The notes: generated from the sequence alone by a model not told the origin. Numbered from the stretch's first letter, positions 38,574-51,043 are shown. The stretch: 64,000 nt of DNA from Stutzerimonas stutzeri (GCF_015291885.1 NZ_CP036186.1:3127001-3191000); one strand, 5' to 3'. Numbers and translations: made by a program.

Positions 38574-39305
38574 TCAGGCGGCTTTCTTCAGATCGACGAC
38601 CACCGCGGTAGCGGCCAGCCAGGCAACGATCAGCGTGACGAAATAGAGCAGATCACGCAGGTCGATCACGCCCTTGCTGATGGAGTCGAAACGGATCAGG
38701 AAGCTCAGCGAAGCCACCGCATCGATCAGCCACTGCGGCGCCCAAGCCAGCGCATCGAGCACCATCGGCAGGCCGCTGACGATAAACAGGAAGCACACCG
38801 CCACCGAGAGGATGAAGGCGATCACCTGGTTCTTCGCCAGCGCCGACATGCAGGAGCCGATGGCCAGAAAGGCACCGGCCAGCAACCAGCTGCCAAGATA
38901 GCCAGCGACGATCACGCCGTTGTCTGGCTCACCCAGGTAATTGACGGTGATGACCATCGGAAACGTCAGCAGCAAGGCGATTCCGGCGAACACCCACGCC
39001 GCGAGAAACTTGCCGCCAACGGCTTCGAAACGGGTGATCGGCAGCGTCATCAGCAACTCAATGGAGCCGGACTTGCGCTCCTCTGCCCACAAGCGCATGG
39101 CGATCGCCGGCACCAGAAACAGATAGAGCCAGGTGTGGAAGCTGAAGAATGGCGTCAGATCAGCCTGGCCGCGCTCGTAGAAGCCGCCCAGGTAGAAGGT
39201 GAACACCCCGGACAGCACCAGAAAGATGACGATGAACACATAGGCGAGCGGCGTGGCGAAGTAGCTGCCCAACTCACGCCTGAAGATAACCGGCAACTGG
39301 GTCAT
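38574..39305 (-). CDS. GldF-like ABC transporter permease
   Basis: A 243-residue inner-membrane permease of the ABC-2 type with about six hydrophobic segments. The N-terminus FRRELGSYFATPLAYVFIVIF and the RLWAEERKSGSIELLMTLPI segment are hallmarks of GldF-like and NosY-like permeases. Its start codon overlaps the ATPase stop (ATGA at 39302-39305), implying translational coupling. Confidence 0.92.
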   Translation of the reverse strand: MTQLPVIFRRELGSYFATPLAYVFIVIFLVLSGVFTFYLGGFYERGQADLTPFFSFHTWLYLFLVPAIAMRLWAEERKSGSIELLMTLPITRFEAVGGKFLAAWVFAGIALLLTFPMVITVNYLGEPDNGVIVAGYLGSWLLAGAFLAIGSCMSALAKNQVIAFILSVAVCFLFIVSGLPMVLDALAWAPQWLIDAVASLSFLIRFDSISKGVIDLRDLLYFVTLIVAWLAATAVVVDLKKAA

Positions 39306-40225
39306 AGCGACTCCCCACGAGTCAGGTTACGGAATACCTCATCCAGCCGGCCGCGCTCCACGTCCAGCTCCTTCACCACCCAGCCCTGCTGCGTGATCAG
39401 CGCATTGACCTGCGGGAAAATCACCTGCCCAGGCTGCGCCAGCACCGTCAGGCTGTGCTCTCGCTCGTTACGCTCGACCCCTGCGACACCGGGCAGCGCG
39501 GCCAGGGCAACGTCGTCCGCCGGACCGTCACTGACCAGCGTGACCGCTTGGTGGTATTTCGAACGGCTTTCCAGCTCCAGCGGCGTGCCATCGGCGACCA
39601 GCTTGCCGTGGGCGATCACTACCGCGCGGGTGCAGACCGCGCTGACCTCTTCGAGAATGTGCGTTGAAATGATGACGATCTTGTCCTGCGCCAGGCCCTG
39701 AATCAGCTGTCGTACCTGATGTTTCTGATTCGGATCGAGGCCATCGGTGGGCTCGTCGAGGATCAGCACTTGCGGATCATGCAGGATCGCCTGGGCCAGG
39801 CCGACGCGACGCTTGAAGCCCTTGGACAGGGTCTCGATGGACTGACCAAGCACCTTCTCCAGCTCCACCTGCGTCACAGCGGCTTCGACCCGCTGGCGCT
39901 TGTCCGCACCACGGAAGCCGCGGACTTCAGCAATGAATTCGAGAAAGCCGCGCACCGTCATGTCGCCGTAGCAAGGCGCACCCTCGGGCAGGTAACCGAT
40001 CTGTCGCTGGGCCTGCAATCTCTGAGTTTGGATGTCGTGACCTAGAATGCTGGCAGTGCCGGATGTCGGCGCCAGAAAGCCGGTCAGCATCTTCATCGTG
40101 GTGGACTTGCCCGCGCCATTCGGGCCGAGGAACCCCAGCACCTCGCCACGCTGGACCTGAAATGACAGGTCATCCACAGCCGTGTGCTGGGCAAAACGCT
40201 TGGTCAGGTTTTTTATTTCGATCAT
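39302..40225 (-). CDS. GldA-like ABC transporter ATP-binding protein
   Basis: A 307-residue ABC ATPase. Walker A GPNGAGKST is at residues 34-42, the signature LSKGFKRRVGLAQA near 134-147, and Walker B ILDEPTDGLDP follows. A C-terminal accessory domain of about 80 residues follows. It powers the GldF-like permease and GldG-like subunit encoded downstream. The three genes form one tight operon. No substrate can be inferred from sequence. Confidence 0.93.
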   Translation of the reverse strand: MIEIKNLTKRFAQHTAVDDLSFQVQRGEVLGFLGPNGAGKSTTMKMLTGFLAPTSGTASILGHDIQTQRLQAQRQIGYLPEGAPCYGDMTVRGFLEFIAEVRGFRGADKRQRVEAAVTQVELEKVLGQSIETLSKGFKRRVGLAQAILHDPQVLILDEPTDGLDPNQKHQVRQLIQGLAQDKIVIISTHILEEVSAVCTRAVVIAHGKLVADGTPLELESRSKYHQAVTLVSDGPADDVALAALPGVAGVERNEREHSLTVLAQPGQVIFPQVNALITQQGWVVKELDVERGRLDEVFRNLTRGESL

Positions 40226-40514
40226 GGGTTCTCACCAGTGCGCTAAAGGCCTGGCACGCCGCCCGCGGCGGCACGAACCAGGCCCTGCAAAATGCCGGCG
40301 GAACTATAAGAAGACCGGCCAGACGAATGCAACCGGGCAAGTATGGCGAAAGGAGTGGCGCATGCTTCGGGAATCGACCGATTGGCTGGCATCTTTGCCA
40401 TCCGCCGGGCCGCGGAAGCCATACAGGCATGCAACAGCCGAGCTGCGAGCAAAAGCACACTCATCTTGTATCATACGGCCAGTACGTGGATGTCTAAGCA
40501 AATACTGGTTACCT

Positions 40515-40955
40515 ATGAATATAGAAAACGCAGTAAACGCAGATTACCCAGAATTGATAGAGATATGGGAAGCCTCCGTCAGGGCGACTCACGACTTCTT
40601 GAGCGAAGAGGACCTGCAAGAACTCAAGCCGGCGATATTAAACCAGTATTTTGATGCGGTTGATTTGAAATGTGCAAAAACGGACGATGGCGAGATACTG
40701 GGGTTCTGTGGCGTTAGCAATGGAAATATTGAGATGCTCTTCGTTTCACCAAATCAGCGCGGCAAGGGCATTGGATCATCGCTGGCATTCCATGCCATTG
40801 AATCTCAAAGCGCAACTACGGTGGATGTTAACGAACAAAATGATCAAGCGGTCGGGTTCTACCTGCGCATCGGCTTTGCCGTGACAGGACGCTCCCCAGT
40901 CGACGGCCAAGATAAACCCTATCCATTGCTGCATATGGCATTAAAATTCACTTAA
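40515..40955 (+). CDS. GNAT-family acetyltransferase (YjaB-like)
   Basis: A 146-residue N-acetyltransferase. The acetyl-CoA loop is LFVSPNQRGKGIGSSL near residues 81-96, and the C-terminal YLRIGFAVTGRS matches the YjaB/PhnO-like pattern. Base composition is visibly more AT-rich than the flanking chromosome. With the two small genes that follow, it looks like recently acquired DNA. The ATG at 40515 is preferred over in-frame upstream starts because conserved sequence begins there. The substrate is unknown. Confidence 0.85.
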   Translation: MNIENAVNADYPELIEIWEASVRATHDFLSEEDLQELKPAILNQYFDAVDLKCAKTDDGEILGFCGVSNGNIEMLFVSPNQRGKGIGSSLAFHAIESQSATTVDVNEQNDQAVGFYLRIGFAVTGRSPVDGQDKPYPLLHMALKFT

Positions 40956-41038
40956 TATCCTGCCGACAATCCTGGCGATAACAGTGCTTTGATTGCAGAA
41001 AGAATGCGAACATCAAACACGTAACATGGGAAAACCAC

Positions 41039-41323
41039 ATGGAACTAACAGAAACATTACTCATTACCTTAGCTTTCTCGCTAACTGCCGCTGCGATCAC
41101 ATGCGTTATTGCACACTTGATTTTTAGGGTAAAGCTACGCTGGGCCGTCCCGACTGGCGTAGCCATTGGAATTACTCTCGCAAAAGCTATTGAACAATAC
41201 TCATCTACTGAAAACTCCAGCCTTGTCATAATTTTGACCATAAGCCTCAGCGTATTGCTCACCCAGCTAATTGCAAAATTACTTTCCATCAAAGCGAAGA
41301 GCGGCACTACGCGCCGCACATGA
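41039..41323 (+). CDS. Small membrane protein
   Basis: A 94-residue protein with three hydrophobic stretches (about 7-30, 36-48 and 60-84) and a basic C-terminus. It is AT-rich with codon use unlike the chromosome and has no recognisable family. No clear Shine-Dalgarno precedes the ATG. It lies 83 bp after the GNAT gene. Function unknown. Confidence 0.5.
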   Translation: MELTETLLITLAFSLTAAAITCVIAHLIFRVKLRWAVPTGVAIGITLAKAIEQYSSTENSSLVIILTISLSVLLTQLIAKLLSIKAKSGTTRRT

Positions 41324-41376
41324 TTGATTGCATGAGACTCTCAGAAGCAAATCTCCTCTACAATGAGCCTTGACTG

Positions 41377-41667
41377 GTGGCACAGCAAACCTGGATTAAA
41401 ATAATAATTGAGGTAATTATAATTTTTACGACGGTAATTTCGCTTTATAGCGGCATTCTCAGCGCCCAGAAATTCTACAGCAAAAAGCCTGGCGCGATCT
41501 GTTCAAAAAGGGGAGACCCTTGGTTTCTGGTAAATCTGCCCCTATCGCTAATTCTCGCCTTGCTCATTTCAGATGACTATAAAAGATCGCCTATTCTGAA
41601 TTTCTTCATCAGCGTGTCTAGCGATCGACTAGCGGCCACATCTTCTAGAAACTTCTCGAACCTCTGA
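41377..41667 (+). CDS. Possible small membrane protein (GTG start)
   Basis: A 96-codon frame opening with GTG. It has an N-terminal hydrophobic helix (IKIIIEVIIIFTTVISLYSGIL) and a second near residues 49-65. It is AT-rich like the gene before it. The C-terminal third is Ser/Asn-rich and lacks coding signature. It may be real, a decayed gene, or chance. Confidence 0.35.
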   Translation: MAQQTWIKIIIEVIIIFTTVISLYSGILSAQKFYSKKPGAICSKRGDPWFLVNLPLSLILALLISDDYKRSPILNFFISVSSDRLAATSSRNFSNL

Positions 41668-41700
41668 TTACAAGTGTAACTACCAGACTATGACCTGTGC

Positions 41701-42273
41701 ATGATGACGAATATTATCCAAATCGAAACCAATCGCCTGCTTTTGCGCCAATGGAAACCCGCTGATTACGCGCCGTTTGCGGCATTGAACGCGGACCCCA
41801 GAGTCATGGAGCATTTCCCTGACGTGCTCAGCCGCGCCGAGAGCGACGCGATGGCCGACCACTGTCGGAGCCTGATCGATGAGCGTGGCTGGGGATTCTG
41901 GGCCGTCGAACTGAAGGCAACCGGCGAGTTCATCGGCTTCGTCGGGCTGCATACTCCGTCGGCGGATTTACCATTCTCCCCATGCGTGGAAATCGGCTGG
42001 CGCCTGGCCGCTGCGCACTGGGGCAAGGGGCTAGCGACGGAGGCTGCACGAGCCGCGCTTGGCGTGGGTTTCGATACGCTCGACCTTGCGGAAATCGTCG
42101 CGTTTACCACTGTCGAAAACCGCCGGTCACGGGCTGTTATGGAGCGCCTCGGCATGCGTGAATCTGACGGATTCGAGCACCCCGGTGTGCCTTTCGGCAA
42201 TCCGCTGCGTGTGCACTGCCTCTATCGGCTGTCCCACGGTAGCTTCGAAGCGCAGCGGGCTACGGCTAACTGA
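41701..42273 (+). CDS. RimJ/RimL-type GNAT acetyltransferase
   Basis: A 190-residue acetyltransferase of the RimJ/RimL type. It begins IETNRLLLRQWKPADYAPFAAL and has the CoA-binding segment WRLAAAHWGKGLATEAAR and the terminal VMERLGMRE. GC content returns to the chromosomal level. Members acetylate ribosomal protein N-termini or small molecules, and the substrate is unknown. It lies upstream of the class D beta-lactamase on the same strand with a 117-bp gap. Confidence 0.88.
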   Translation: MMTNIIQIETNRLLLRQWKPADYAPFAALNADPRVMEHFPDVLSRAESDAMADHCRSLIDERGWGFWAVELKATGEFIGFVGLHTPSADLPFSPCVEIGWRLAAAHWGKGLATEAARAALGVGFDTLDLAEIVAFTTVENRRSRAVMERLGMRESDGFEHPGVPFGNPLRVHCLYRLSHGSFEAQRATAN

Positions 42274-42390
42274 ACGTGAACAACCGACCGCTCATTCATC
42301 AATGGCTGGACTTCGCCTGAAACCCTGCTAGAACGGCAAGCGCAAACGCATAGCCGGATCACTCACTTCCAACCGATGGTAAAGCCCTAG

Positions 42391-43173
42391 ATGCCACACC
42401 TGTTGTTGTCGTTTTTATTCCTCGGCATTTCCGCTCTTGCTCATGCGGATGATATCGAGATTGCTCAGCTGTTCGAGAAAGCGGGGGTAGATGGGACATT
42501 GGTGATCGAGTCAACCGCAACCGGGCAGCGCTACGTTCACAACGACGCCCGAGCGGACCAGGCATTCACCGCGGCATCCACCTTCAAGGTGCTGAACACG
42601 TTGATCGCGCTGGAGGAAGGCGCTATCGCCGGGGCAGACGAGATCATCCCCTGGGATAACACCCGTTACGAGATCGAGGATTGGAACCGTGATCAGACGC
42701 TGAAAAGCGCATTCAGAGTCAGCTGCGTCTGGTGCTATCAGTGGCTGGCCCAGCGGGTAGGAGCGGCCAGCTACCCACGTCATATTCATCGGGCGCGCTA
42801 CGGGAGGCTACAGGAGCCCTTCAACGGCACGGAATTCTGGCTGGATGGCTCACTGACCATCAGCGCCGAGCAACAAATAGACCTGCTCAAACGCGTGGTC
42901 GAACGCAGCCTGCCGTACCGGGCGAGCAGCTACGACACCTTGAAGACGGTAATGCTCACCGAAGCCAGCGAGGACTATCGCCTTTACGCCAAGACCGGCT
43001 GGGCCGCCCGCAGCACGCCCGGCACAGGCTGGTACATCGGCTATGTCGAGCTCACCGAGGATACCTGGCTGTTCGCCTTGAACATCGATACTCGCGGCGC
43101 TACCGACCTGCCACTGCGCCAGCAGATCGCGCTGGGCGCGTTGCGGGCCAAAGGCATTCTGCCACTCGACTGA
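42391..43173 (+). CDS. Class D (OXA-type) beta-lactamase
   Basis: A 260-residue exported serine beta-lactamase with a signal peptide ([19 protein letters not shown]). Motifs in order are STFK (63-66, catalytic Ser63 and carbamylatable Lys66), SCV (111-113), YGR (137-139, normally YGN) and KTG (201-203). FWLDG near 149-153 carries the conserved Trp. The length and spacing fit chromosomal OXA enzymes such as OXA-50. The YGN to YGR change is unusual, so the activity spectrum is uncertain. There is no mobile element next to it. Confidence 0.9.
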   Translation: MPHLLLSFLFLGISALAHADDIEIAQLFEKAGVDGTLVIESTATGQRYVHNDARADQAFTAASTFKVLNTLIALEEGAIAGADEIIPWDNTRYEIEDWNRDQTLKSAFRVSCVWCYQWLAQRVGAASYPRHIHRARYGRLQEPFNGTEFWLDGSLTISAEQQIDLLKRVVERSLPYRASSYDTLKTVMLTEASEDYRLYAKTGWAARSTPGTGWYIGYVELTEDTWLFALNIDTRGATDLPLRQQIALGALRAKGILPLD

Positions 43174-43239
43174 GGCTACTCGGTAACTCGGGTGGTTCGC
43201 CTAGGCGCCCGTCCTGAACAACCTCTTGGGAAATCCGCC

Positions 43240-43950
43240 ATGCGCAGCGATGAAATCAAGACCATCTTCGATCAACAGGCGTCCACCTACGACAAGCGCT
43301 GGGCCAGAACCGCGCCGATTCGTGATGCCCTGCATTTCCTTCTGGAAGCCGTGTTTGCGGACCTTCAAGCCGATGCCCGGATTCTGTGCGTCGGTGCCGG
43401 CACCGGCGAAGAAATCGCCTATCTGGCCAGGCGCTTCCCGCGCTGGAGCTTTACCGCCGTCGAGCCCTCCGGTGCAATGCTCGAGGTGTGCCGCAACAAG
43501 GCGATCGAGGGTGGCTACGCCGAACGCTGCCAGTTTCATGAGGGCTATCTGCAATCGCTGCCCGAGCAGCCCACCTTCGATGCCGCGACGTGCTTTCTGG
43601 TGTCGCAATTCATTCTGGAGCCTGAGGCCCGTACGGAATTCTTCCGTGCCATCGCTAGCCGGCTTCGTCCAGGCGCACGCCTGGCCAGCTCCGACCTGGC
43701 ATCGGATATCGCCTCGGCCGAATACACGGCGCTGCTCGAAACCTGGATGAACATGATGACCGTGGCTGGCATCCCGGCTGCTGGTGTGGAGCAGATGCGC
43801 GCAGCCTACTCCCGCGATGTGGCGGTGCTGCCTCGCGAGCGGGTCGCAGCGATCATCGAATCCGGCGGTTTCACCGACCCCGTCCTGTTCTACCAGGCCG
43901 GGCTGATTCACGCCTGGTATTCGACGCGGTCAACGGTCGATGCGCAATAA
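43240..43950 (+). CDS. Class I SAM-dependent methyltransferase
   Basis: A 236-residue methyltransferase. Motif I is ILCVGAGTGEEIAYLA near residue 48, followed by the acidic strand end TAVEPSGAML and ATCFLVSQFIL. The N-terminus SDEIKTIFDQQASTYDKRW resembles small-molecule methyltransferases of the UbiE/CmoA-like superfamily. ATG 43240 is preferred to an upstream in-frame start because similarity begins there. The substrate is unknown. Confidence 0.85.
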   Translation: MRSDEIKTIFDQQASTYDKRWARTAPIRDALHFLLEAVFADLQADARILCVGAGTGEEIAYLARRFPRWSFTAVEPSGAMLEVCRNKAIEGGYAERCQFHEGYLQSLPEQPTFDAATCFLVSQFILEPEARTEFFRAIASRLRPGARLASSDLASDIASAEYTALLETWMNMMTVAGIPAAGVEQMRAAYSRDVAVLPRERVAAIIESGGFTDPVLFYQAGLIHAWYSTRSTVDAQ

Positions 43951-43986
43951 CGCCGCGGCATGGCGGCTGCATCCGATCGGCCGAGC

Positions 43987-44361
43987 ATGAAGCGATCCGT
44001 GTTGCGTTCGTTTCTTCTCGCCACGTTGGCCGGTGCGGCGATCTGGAGCCTGTCGCCGCTGCTGACGGGCCACGTCGAGCCCTGGGATGCCGGCGGCCTG
44101 TATTACCCCGTAGCGCTGGCCCTGGGCGGCGGCTTGTGCGCTTCCATCTCGCCGAAACCCTTGTGGCCGCTCTACGCAGGCTGTGTGGCCGGGCAGGTTC
44201 TGTATCTGCTCGGCTGGTTGCCGACAGGGCCATTGCTCCTCGTCGGGCTGGTGTTCGTGCTGCTGTGCTCCCTGGTCTTTCTCGCCGGTGCCTATGTCGG
44301 CTCCCGAGCCCGAACCAGATGGCAGGCTCGAAAGCAGCGGCCACCCCGTGGCGGCGCCTGA
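43987..44361 (+). CDS. Small polytopic membrane protein
   Basis: A 124-residue protein with about four hydrophobic helices and a basic C-terminus (RARTRWQARKQRPPRGG). Coding character is good and GC high. I do not recognise a family. It lies 36 bp after the methyltransferase and its stop is 17 bp from the katG stop on the other strand. Confidence 0.65.
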   Translation: MKRSVLRSFLLATLAGAAIWSLSPLLTGHVEPWDAGGLYYPVALALGGGLCASISPKPLWPLYAGCVAGQVLYLLGWLPTGPLLLVGLVFVLLCSLVFLAGAYVGSRARTRWQARKQRPPRGGA

Positions 44362-44378
44362 TGGCGCCGCCGCGAGCT

Positions 44379-47037
<2,659 letters not shown>

Positions 47038-49539
47038 ATGACCCGCTCCCCCCTTCGCCGTTTGTTCTTCTCCGTATTGCGTCGCGTGCTGTACTTCTGG
47101 GTGCGCTCTGAGACCATCAACCAATCCGCCTTTACCCTCAAGCTGGACCGCAGCAAGCCGGTCTTCTACGTGCTGCAACAGCCTTCGCTCAGCGACTTGG
47201 CGGTGCTGGATGCCGAGTGCAGCAAGGCCGGGCTGCCACGCCCGGTGGCCGATGTGGCGGTGGGCGAGCATGTCGAGCCAGCCGCGTTCTTCTTTCTCAA
47301 TCCGGCAACGAGCTGGTTTGGCCGACGCACGCGTCTGGTGGCACCGCCGACGTTGGTCAGACTGGTCGGCGCGCTGGAACACAACGCGGTGGAGAACGCG
47401 CAGATCATCCCGGTCAGCGTGTTCTGGGGGCAATCGCCGAATCGCGAGACCAGCGCCTGGAAGCTGCTGTTCGCCGACAGCTGGGCGGTTACCGGGCGCC
47501 TGCGCAAGCTACTCAGCATTCTGGTGCTGGGGCGCAAGACCCGCGTGCAGTTCTCCGCACCGATCCAGCTCAACGAGCTGATCGCCCTGAACAAGGGCCA
47601 CGAGCGCACCCTGCGCATGGTGCACCGCATGCTGCGCGTGCATTTCCGTAACCAGAAGACCGCCGTGATCGGCCCTGACCTGTCGCACCGGCGCAATCTG
47701 GTCAAGGGCCTGGTGCATGGGCCGCAGGTGCGGCAAGCGATTCGCGACGAGGCCGAGCGCGAGAACATTTCCATCGAAAAGGCCGAAGCCAGGGCGCTGC
47801 GCTACGGCAACGAGGTGGCGTCGGACTACGCCTACACCGCCGTGCGCTTCCTCGAAGTGGTGCTGTCCTGGTTCTGGAACAAGATCTACGACGGCATCCG
47901 CGTCAACCATATCGAGCCACTGCAGGAAGCCGTGCGCGGTTACGAGGTGATCTACGTCCCCTGCCATCGCAGCCATATCGACTACCTGCTGCTGTCCTAT
48001 CTGCTGTTCCGCAACGGCCTGACGCCGCCGCACATCGCCGCCGGCATCAACCTCAACATGCCGGTGATCGGCAGCCTGCTGCGCCGGGGTGGCGCCTTCT
48101 TCATGCGCCGCTCGTTCAAGGGCAACCCGCTGTACACCTCGGTGTTCAACGAATACCTGCACAACCTGTTCACCCGCGGCTTCCCTGTCGAGTACTTCGT
48201 CGAGGGCGGCCGTTCGCGTACCGGCCGCATGCTGCAACCCAAGACCGGCATGCTGGCCCTGACCCTGCGCAGCTACGTGCGCTCGTCGCGCCTGCCGATC
48301 CTCTTCGTGCCGGTCTACATCGGCTACGAGCGCGTGCTGGAAGGCCGCACCTACCTGGGTGAACTGCGCGGCGCGACGAAGAAGAAGGAGTCCATCTTCG
48401 ACATCTTCAAGGTCATCGGTGCGCTCAGGCAGCGCTTCGGCCAGGTCTGGGTCAACTTCGGCGAACCGCTCAAGCTCAACGAATTCCTCGACCAGGAGCA
48501 ACCCGGCTGGCGCCAGCAAACCTACGCGCCGGATTACCGTCCCGAATGGCTGAACGACACCACCAATCGCCTGGCCAAGCGCATTGCCCAGCGCCTCAAC
48601 GAGGCGGCGGCGGTCAACCCGGTCAACCTGGTGGCGCTGGCGATGCTCTCCACCAGCCGTCAGGCGCTGGACCAGCAGTCCCTGGCGCGAATTCTCGATC
48701 TCTACCAGACGCTGTTACGCGCGGTGCCCTACTCGCCGCACACCACGCTGCCGGAAGGCGACGGCAACGCGTTGATCGCCTACGTGAAGAGCCTCGATCT
48801 GCTCGCCGAGCAGAAGGACGCGCTGGGCAACATCCTCTATCTGGACGAGCAGAACTCCGTCCTGATGACCTACTACCGCAACAACGTGATGCACATCTTC
48901 GCGTTGCCGGCGCTGCTGGCGAGCTTCTTCCAGAGCAGCTCGCGCATCAGCCGCGAGCAGATCCAGCGCTTCACCGAGGCGCTGTACCCGTACCTGCGTG
49001 CCGAGCTGTTCATGCGCTGGGAAGTCGAGGAACTCGACGCCGTGGTCGACCAGTGGCTGGCGGCATTCGTCGAGCGCGGCCTGCTCAAGGTGGACGGCAA
49101 CCACTACGTGCGCCCGGCCCCGAGCTCGCGGCAGTTCGTCCTGCTCACCCTTCTCGCTCGGGTCGTGGTGCAGACCCTGCAGCGCTTCTACATGGCCACT
49201 TCGCTGCTGCTCAACAGTGGCCAGCACAGCCTGAGCGCCGAGGAGCTGGAAAACCTCTGCACGGTCATGGCCCAGCGCCTGTCGATCCTGCATGGGCTGA
49301 ACGCGCCGGAGTTCTTCGACAAGGCGCTGTTCCGCCATTTCATCCAGAGCATGCAGGAACAGGGCGTAGTCAGCCCGGACGAAAACGGCCGGCTCGGCTA
49401 TCACGACAAGCTCGCGGAACTGGCCGAAGGTGCGGCCAAGCGCGTGCTACCGGCGGAGATTCGCCTGTCGATCCGTCAGGTGGCGCTGGAGCGTCATCAC
49501 GACGATTCCGATTCACCGCCTCCCGACGCTGCCGCCTGA
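47038..49539 (+). CDS. plsB: Glycerol-3-phosphate O-acyltransferase
   Basis: An 833-residue membrane-bound enzyme that acylates sn-glycerol-3-phosphate, the first step of phospholipid synthesis. The catalytic block I is HRSHID (an HX4D motif). Block II is GAFFMRRSF, block [14 protein letters not shown] and block [12 protein letters not shown]. The start at 47038 opens [29 protein letters not shown], matching Pseudomonas PlsB. The extra codons back to 46915 have no conserved sequence. Length agrees with P. aeruginosa (about 834 residues). Confidence 0.96.
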   Translation: MTRSPLRRLFFSVLRRVLYFWVRSETINQSAFTLKLDRSKPVFYVLQQPSLSDLAVLDAECSKAGLPRPVADVAVGEHVEPAAFFFLNPATSWFGRRTRLVAPPTLVRLVGALEHNAVENAQIIPVSVFWGQSPNRETSAWKLLFADSWAVTGRLRKLLSILVLGRKTRVQFSAPIQLNELIALNKGHERTLRMVHRMLRVHFRNQKTAVIGPDLSHRRNLVKGLVHGPQVRQAIRDEAERENISIEKAEARALRYGNEVASDYAYTAVRFLEVVLSWFWNKIYDGIRVNHIEPLQEAVRGYEVIYVPCHRSHIDYLLLSYLLFRNGLTPPHIAAGINLNMPVIGSLLRRGGAFFMRRSFKGNPLYTSVFNEYLHNLFTRGFPVEYFVEGGRSRTGRMLQPKTGMLALTLRSYVRSSRLPILFVPVYIGYERVLEGRTYLGELRGATKKKESIFDIFKVIGALRQRFGQVWVNFGEPLKLNEFLDQEQPGWRQQTYAPDYRPEWLNDTTNRLAKRIAQRLNEAAAVNPVNLVALAMLSTSRQALDQQSLARILDLYQTLLRAVPYSPHTTLPEGDGNALIAYVKSLDLLAEQKDALGNILYLDEQNSVLMTYYRNNVMHIFALPALLASFFQSSSRISREQIQRFTEALYPYLRAELFMRWEVEELDAVVDQWLAAFVERGLLKVDGNHYVRPAPSSRQFVLLTLLARVVVQTLQRFYMATSLLLNSGQHSLSAEELENLCTVMAQRLSILHGLNAPEFFDKALFRHFIQSMQEQGVVSPDENGRLGYHDKLAELAEGAAKRVLPAEIRLSIRQVALERHHDDSDSPPPDAAA

Positions 49540-49544
49540 CGCGG

Positions 49545-49973
49545 TCAGTCCCGCTGCCAGGCCATCGCCAGTTCAGGATGGCCGGTGTGCGGGTCCAGCT
49601 GTTCGCTGATCACAGCAAAGCCATCTCGGCGATAGAAGGCGACGCTGGCGGCATTGGCACTGTAGACCGTCAGCTCGAGCCGCTCACGCACGGCCTTGAC
49701 CTGCTCGATCAACGCGGAGCCGCTACCGCCGCCCTGGGCACTCGGCGCCACGAAGATCGCCGCCAGAACGTCCTCGACAAGCGCGACAAATCCCAGCACC
49801 TCGCCTTCACGCTCATCGACCCAGATCTGTGCCGCTGGCAGGTAGATATCGCGCATGTCATCCAGCTTCGACTCCCAGAATGCCGGGGCGATGAAGTCAT
49901 GAGCGCGAATGGATGCAGCCAGCCAGATCGTCAGTACCGGCTCCAGGTCATCGGGGCGAAAGGGACGGATCAT
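49545..49973 (-). CDS. GNAT-family acetyltransferase (YjaB-like)
   Basis: A 142-residue acetyltransferase. MIRPFRPDDLEPVLTIWLAAS leads to the CoA loop IFVAPSAQGGGSGSAL near residues 76-91, then VAFYRRDGFAV. The ATG at 49971-49973 has TGGAG 9 nt upstream, and an ATG five codons earlier lacks one. It resembles the AT-rich GNAT at 40515 in fold and size but has chromosomal GC. It converges with plsB, 5 bp between stops. Confidence 0.85.
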   Translation of the reverse strand: MIRPFRPDDLEPVLTIWLAASIRAHDFIAPAFWESKLDDMRDIYLPAAQIWVDEREGEVLGFVALVEDVLAAIFVAPSAQGGGSGSALIEQVKAVRERLELTVYSANAASVAFYRRDGFAVISEQLDPHTGHPELAMAWQRD

Positions 49974-50164
49974 GTTAGTCGGCTCCATAACGACGGGGGC
50001 CGCAACCTTAGCGCATCAGCAACAAGGTGTCCCCCGCCTTCATGGCCCATACTGCTGGTAAACGCCTGCGCCTTTCCTGGCATTGCTTTAGCATCGGCGC
50101 CTGACCATGCGGCCGGCGGCATTGCGCCGCTTCTGCACCATTCAATGAATATGAGGGTAATGCC

Positions 50165-50836
50165 ATGTTGCGCATCACGACACTCGTTGCAGGCTTGGCA
50201 CTTTCCGCCAGCGCTTTCGCCCTGTCACTGTCCGACCTGACCCAGAGCGACGCCAGCGGCGGGCTCAAGGATGCCTTGAGCCAGGGCGCCAAGGTCGCCG
50301 TGCAGCAGCTCGGGCGCCCTGGCGGTTTCAGCAGCGATCCTGACGTGCGCATCGAGCTGCCGGGCAACATCGGCAAGGCCTCGCGGATGTTGAAGATGCT
50401 CGGCATGGGCGCGCAGGTCGAGCAGCTGGAGAACAGCATGAACCTGGCCGCCGAGAAGGCCGTGCCGGAGGCACAGCAACTGCTGCTGGATGCCGTGCGC
50501 AAGATGACCGTGCAGGACGCCAAGGCCATCCTCGCCGGTGGCGATGACTCAGCCACCCAGTACCTGAACAAATCCAGCCGTGAACAGATCCGCGCGAAAT
50601 TCCTGCCTATCGTCAAACAGGCCACTGACCAGGTTGGCCTAGCGCAGCAATACAACGCCGTCGCCGCCAAGGTGCCGTCGGGATTGAACGGCAGCTACGC
50701 CAATATCGAAAGCTATGTCACCGAACAAGCGCTAGACGGCCTGTTCACGGTGATCGCCGAGCAGGAAGCCGGCATCCGCAAAAACCCAGCTGCTGCAGCG
50801 ACCAGCCTGGCCAAGAAAGTGTTCGGAGTGCTCTGA
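50165..50836 (+). CDS. DUF4197 exported protein
   Basis: A 223-residue periplasmic protein with a signal peptide (MLRITTLVAGLALSASAFA). It is a helical DUF4197 protein, with ALSQGAKVAVQQLGRPGGF, LPGNIGKASRMLKMLGMG and MTVQDAKAILAGGDDSATQYL. The family is widespread and uncharacterised. A Shine-Dalgarno-like GAGG lies about 9 nt upstream. It is monocistronic. The 270-bp gap after it holds a REP pair. Confidence 0.88.
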   Translation: MLRITTLVAGLALSASAFALSLSDLTQSDASGGLKDALSQGAKVAVQQLGRPGGFSSDPDVRIELPGNIGKASRMLKMLGMGAQVEQLENSMNLAAEKAVPEAQQLLLDAVRKMTVQDAKAILAGGDDSATQYLNKSSREQIRAKFLPIVKQATDQVGLAQQYNAVAAKVPSGLNGSYANIESYVTEQALDGLFTVIAEQEAGIRKNPAAAATSLAKKVFGVL

Positions 50837-50943
50837 GCGGGAGCCGAAGGAAGGGAAGAATCGTCGATTTGGCGATCGCTTCGGTTGATGGTTATCGCAA
50901 AGGATCAGTATCAGGGCGGTTTTCCGGCTAGACCGGAGAGATT

Positions 50944-51043
50944 GGTGGGCTAGAGCCCGCCCTACAGTTATGCCCACAGCGGAGCATCGGATATAGCGCC
51001 CACGCGCCAGGTGGCATGGGACCGTAGGGTGGGTTTCAGCCCA
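50944..51043. repeat. REPIN: inverted pair of GGTGGGTTTCAGCCCACC-type REPs
   Basis: The unit at 50944-50965 (GGTGGGCTAGAGCCCGCC plus CTAC) is the near-exact reverse complement of the unit at 51022-51043 (GTAGGG plus TGGGTTTCAGCCCACC). The span is 100 bp. This is the classic REPIN layout, moved by a RAYT transposase in Pseudomonas. No such transposase gene is in the window. Confidence 0.8.

Noticed and set aside
40500..43200. A chromosomal integron cassette array (small genes, GNATs, beta-lactamase)
   Set aside because: No attC-like sites with paired core sequences or integrase gene were found between the genes.
48546..50240. 564-codon frame overlapping the end of plsB
   Set aside because: PlsB is intact in its own frame. 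The alternative frame is Arg/Gly/Pro-rich and lacks conserved sequence.
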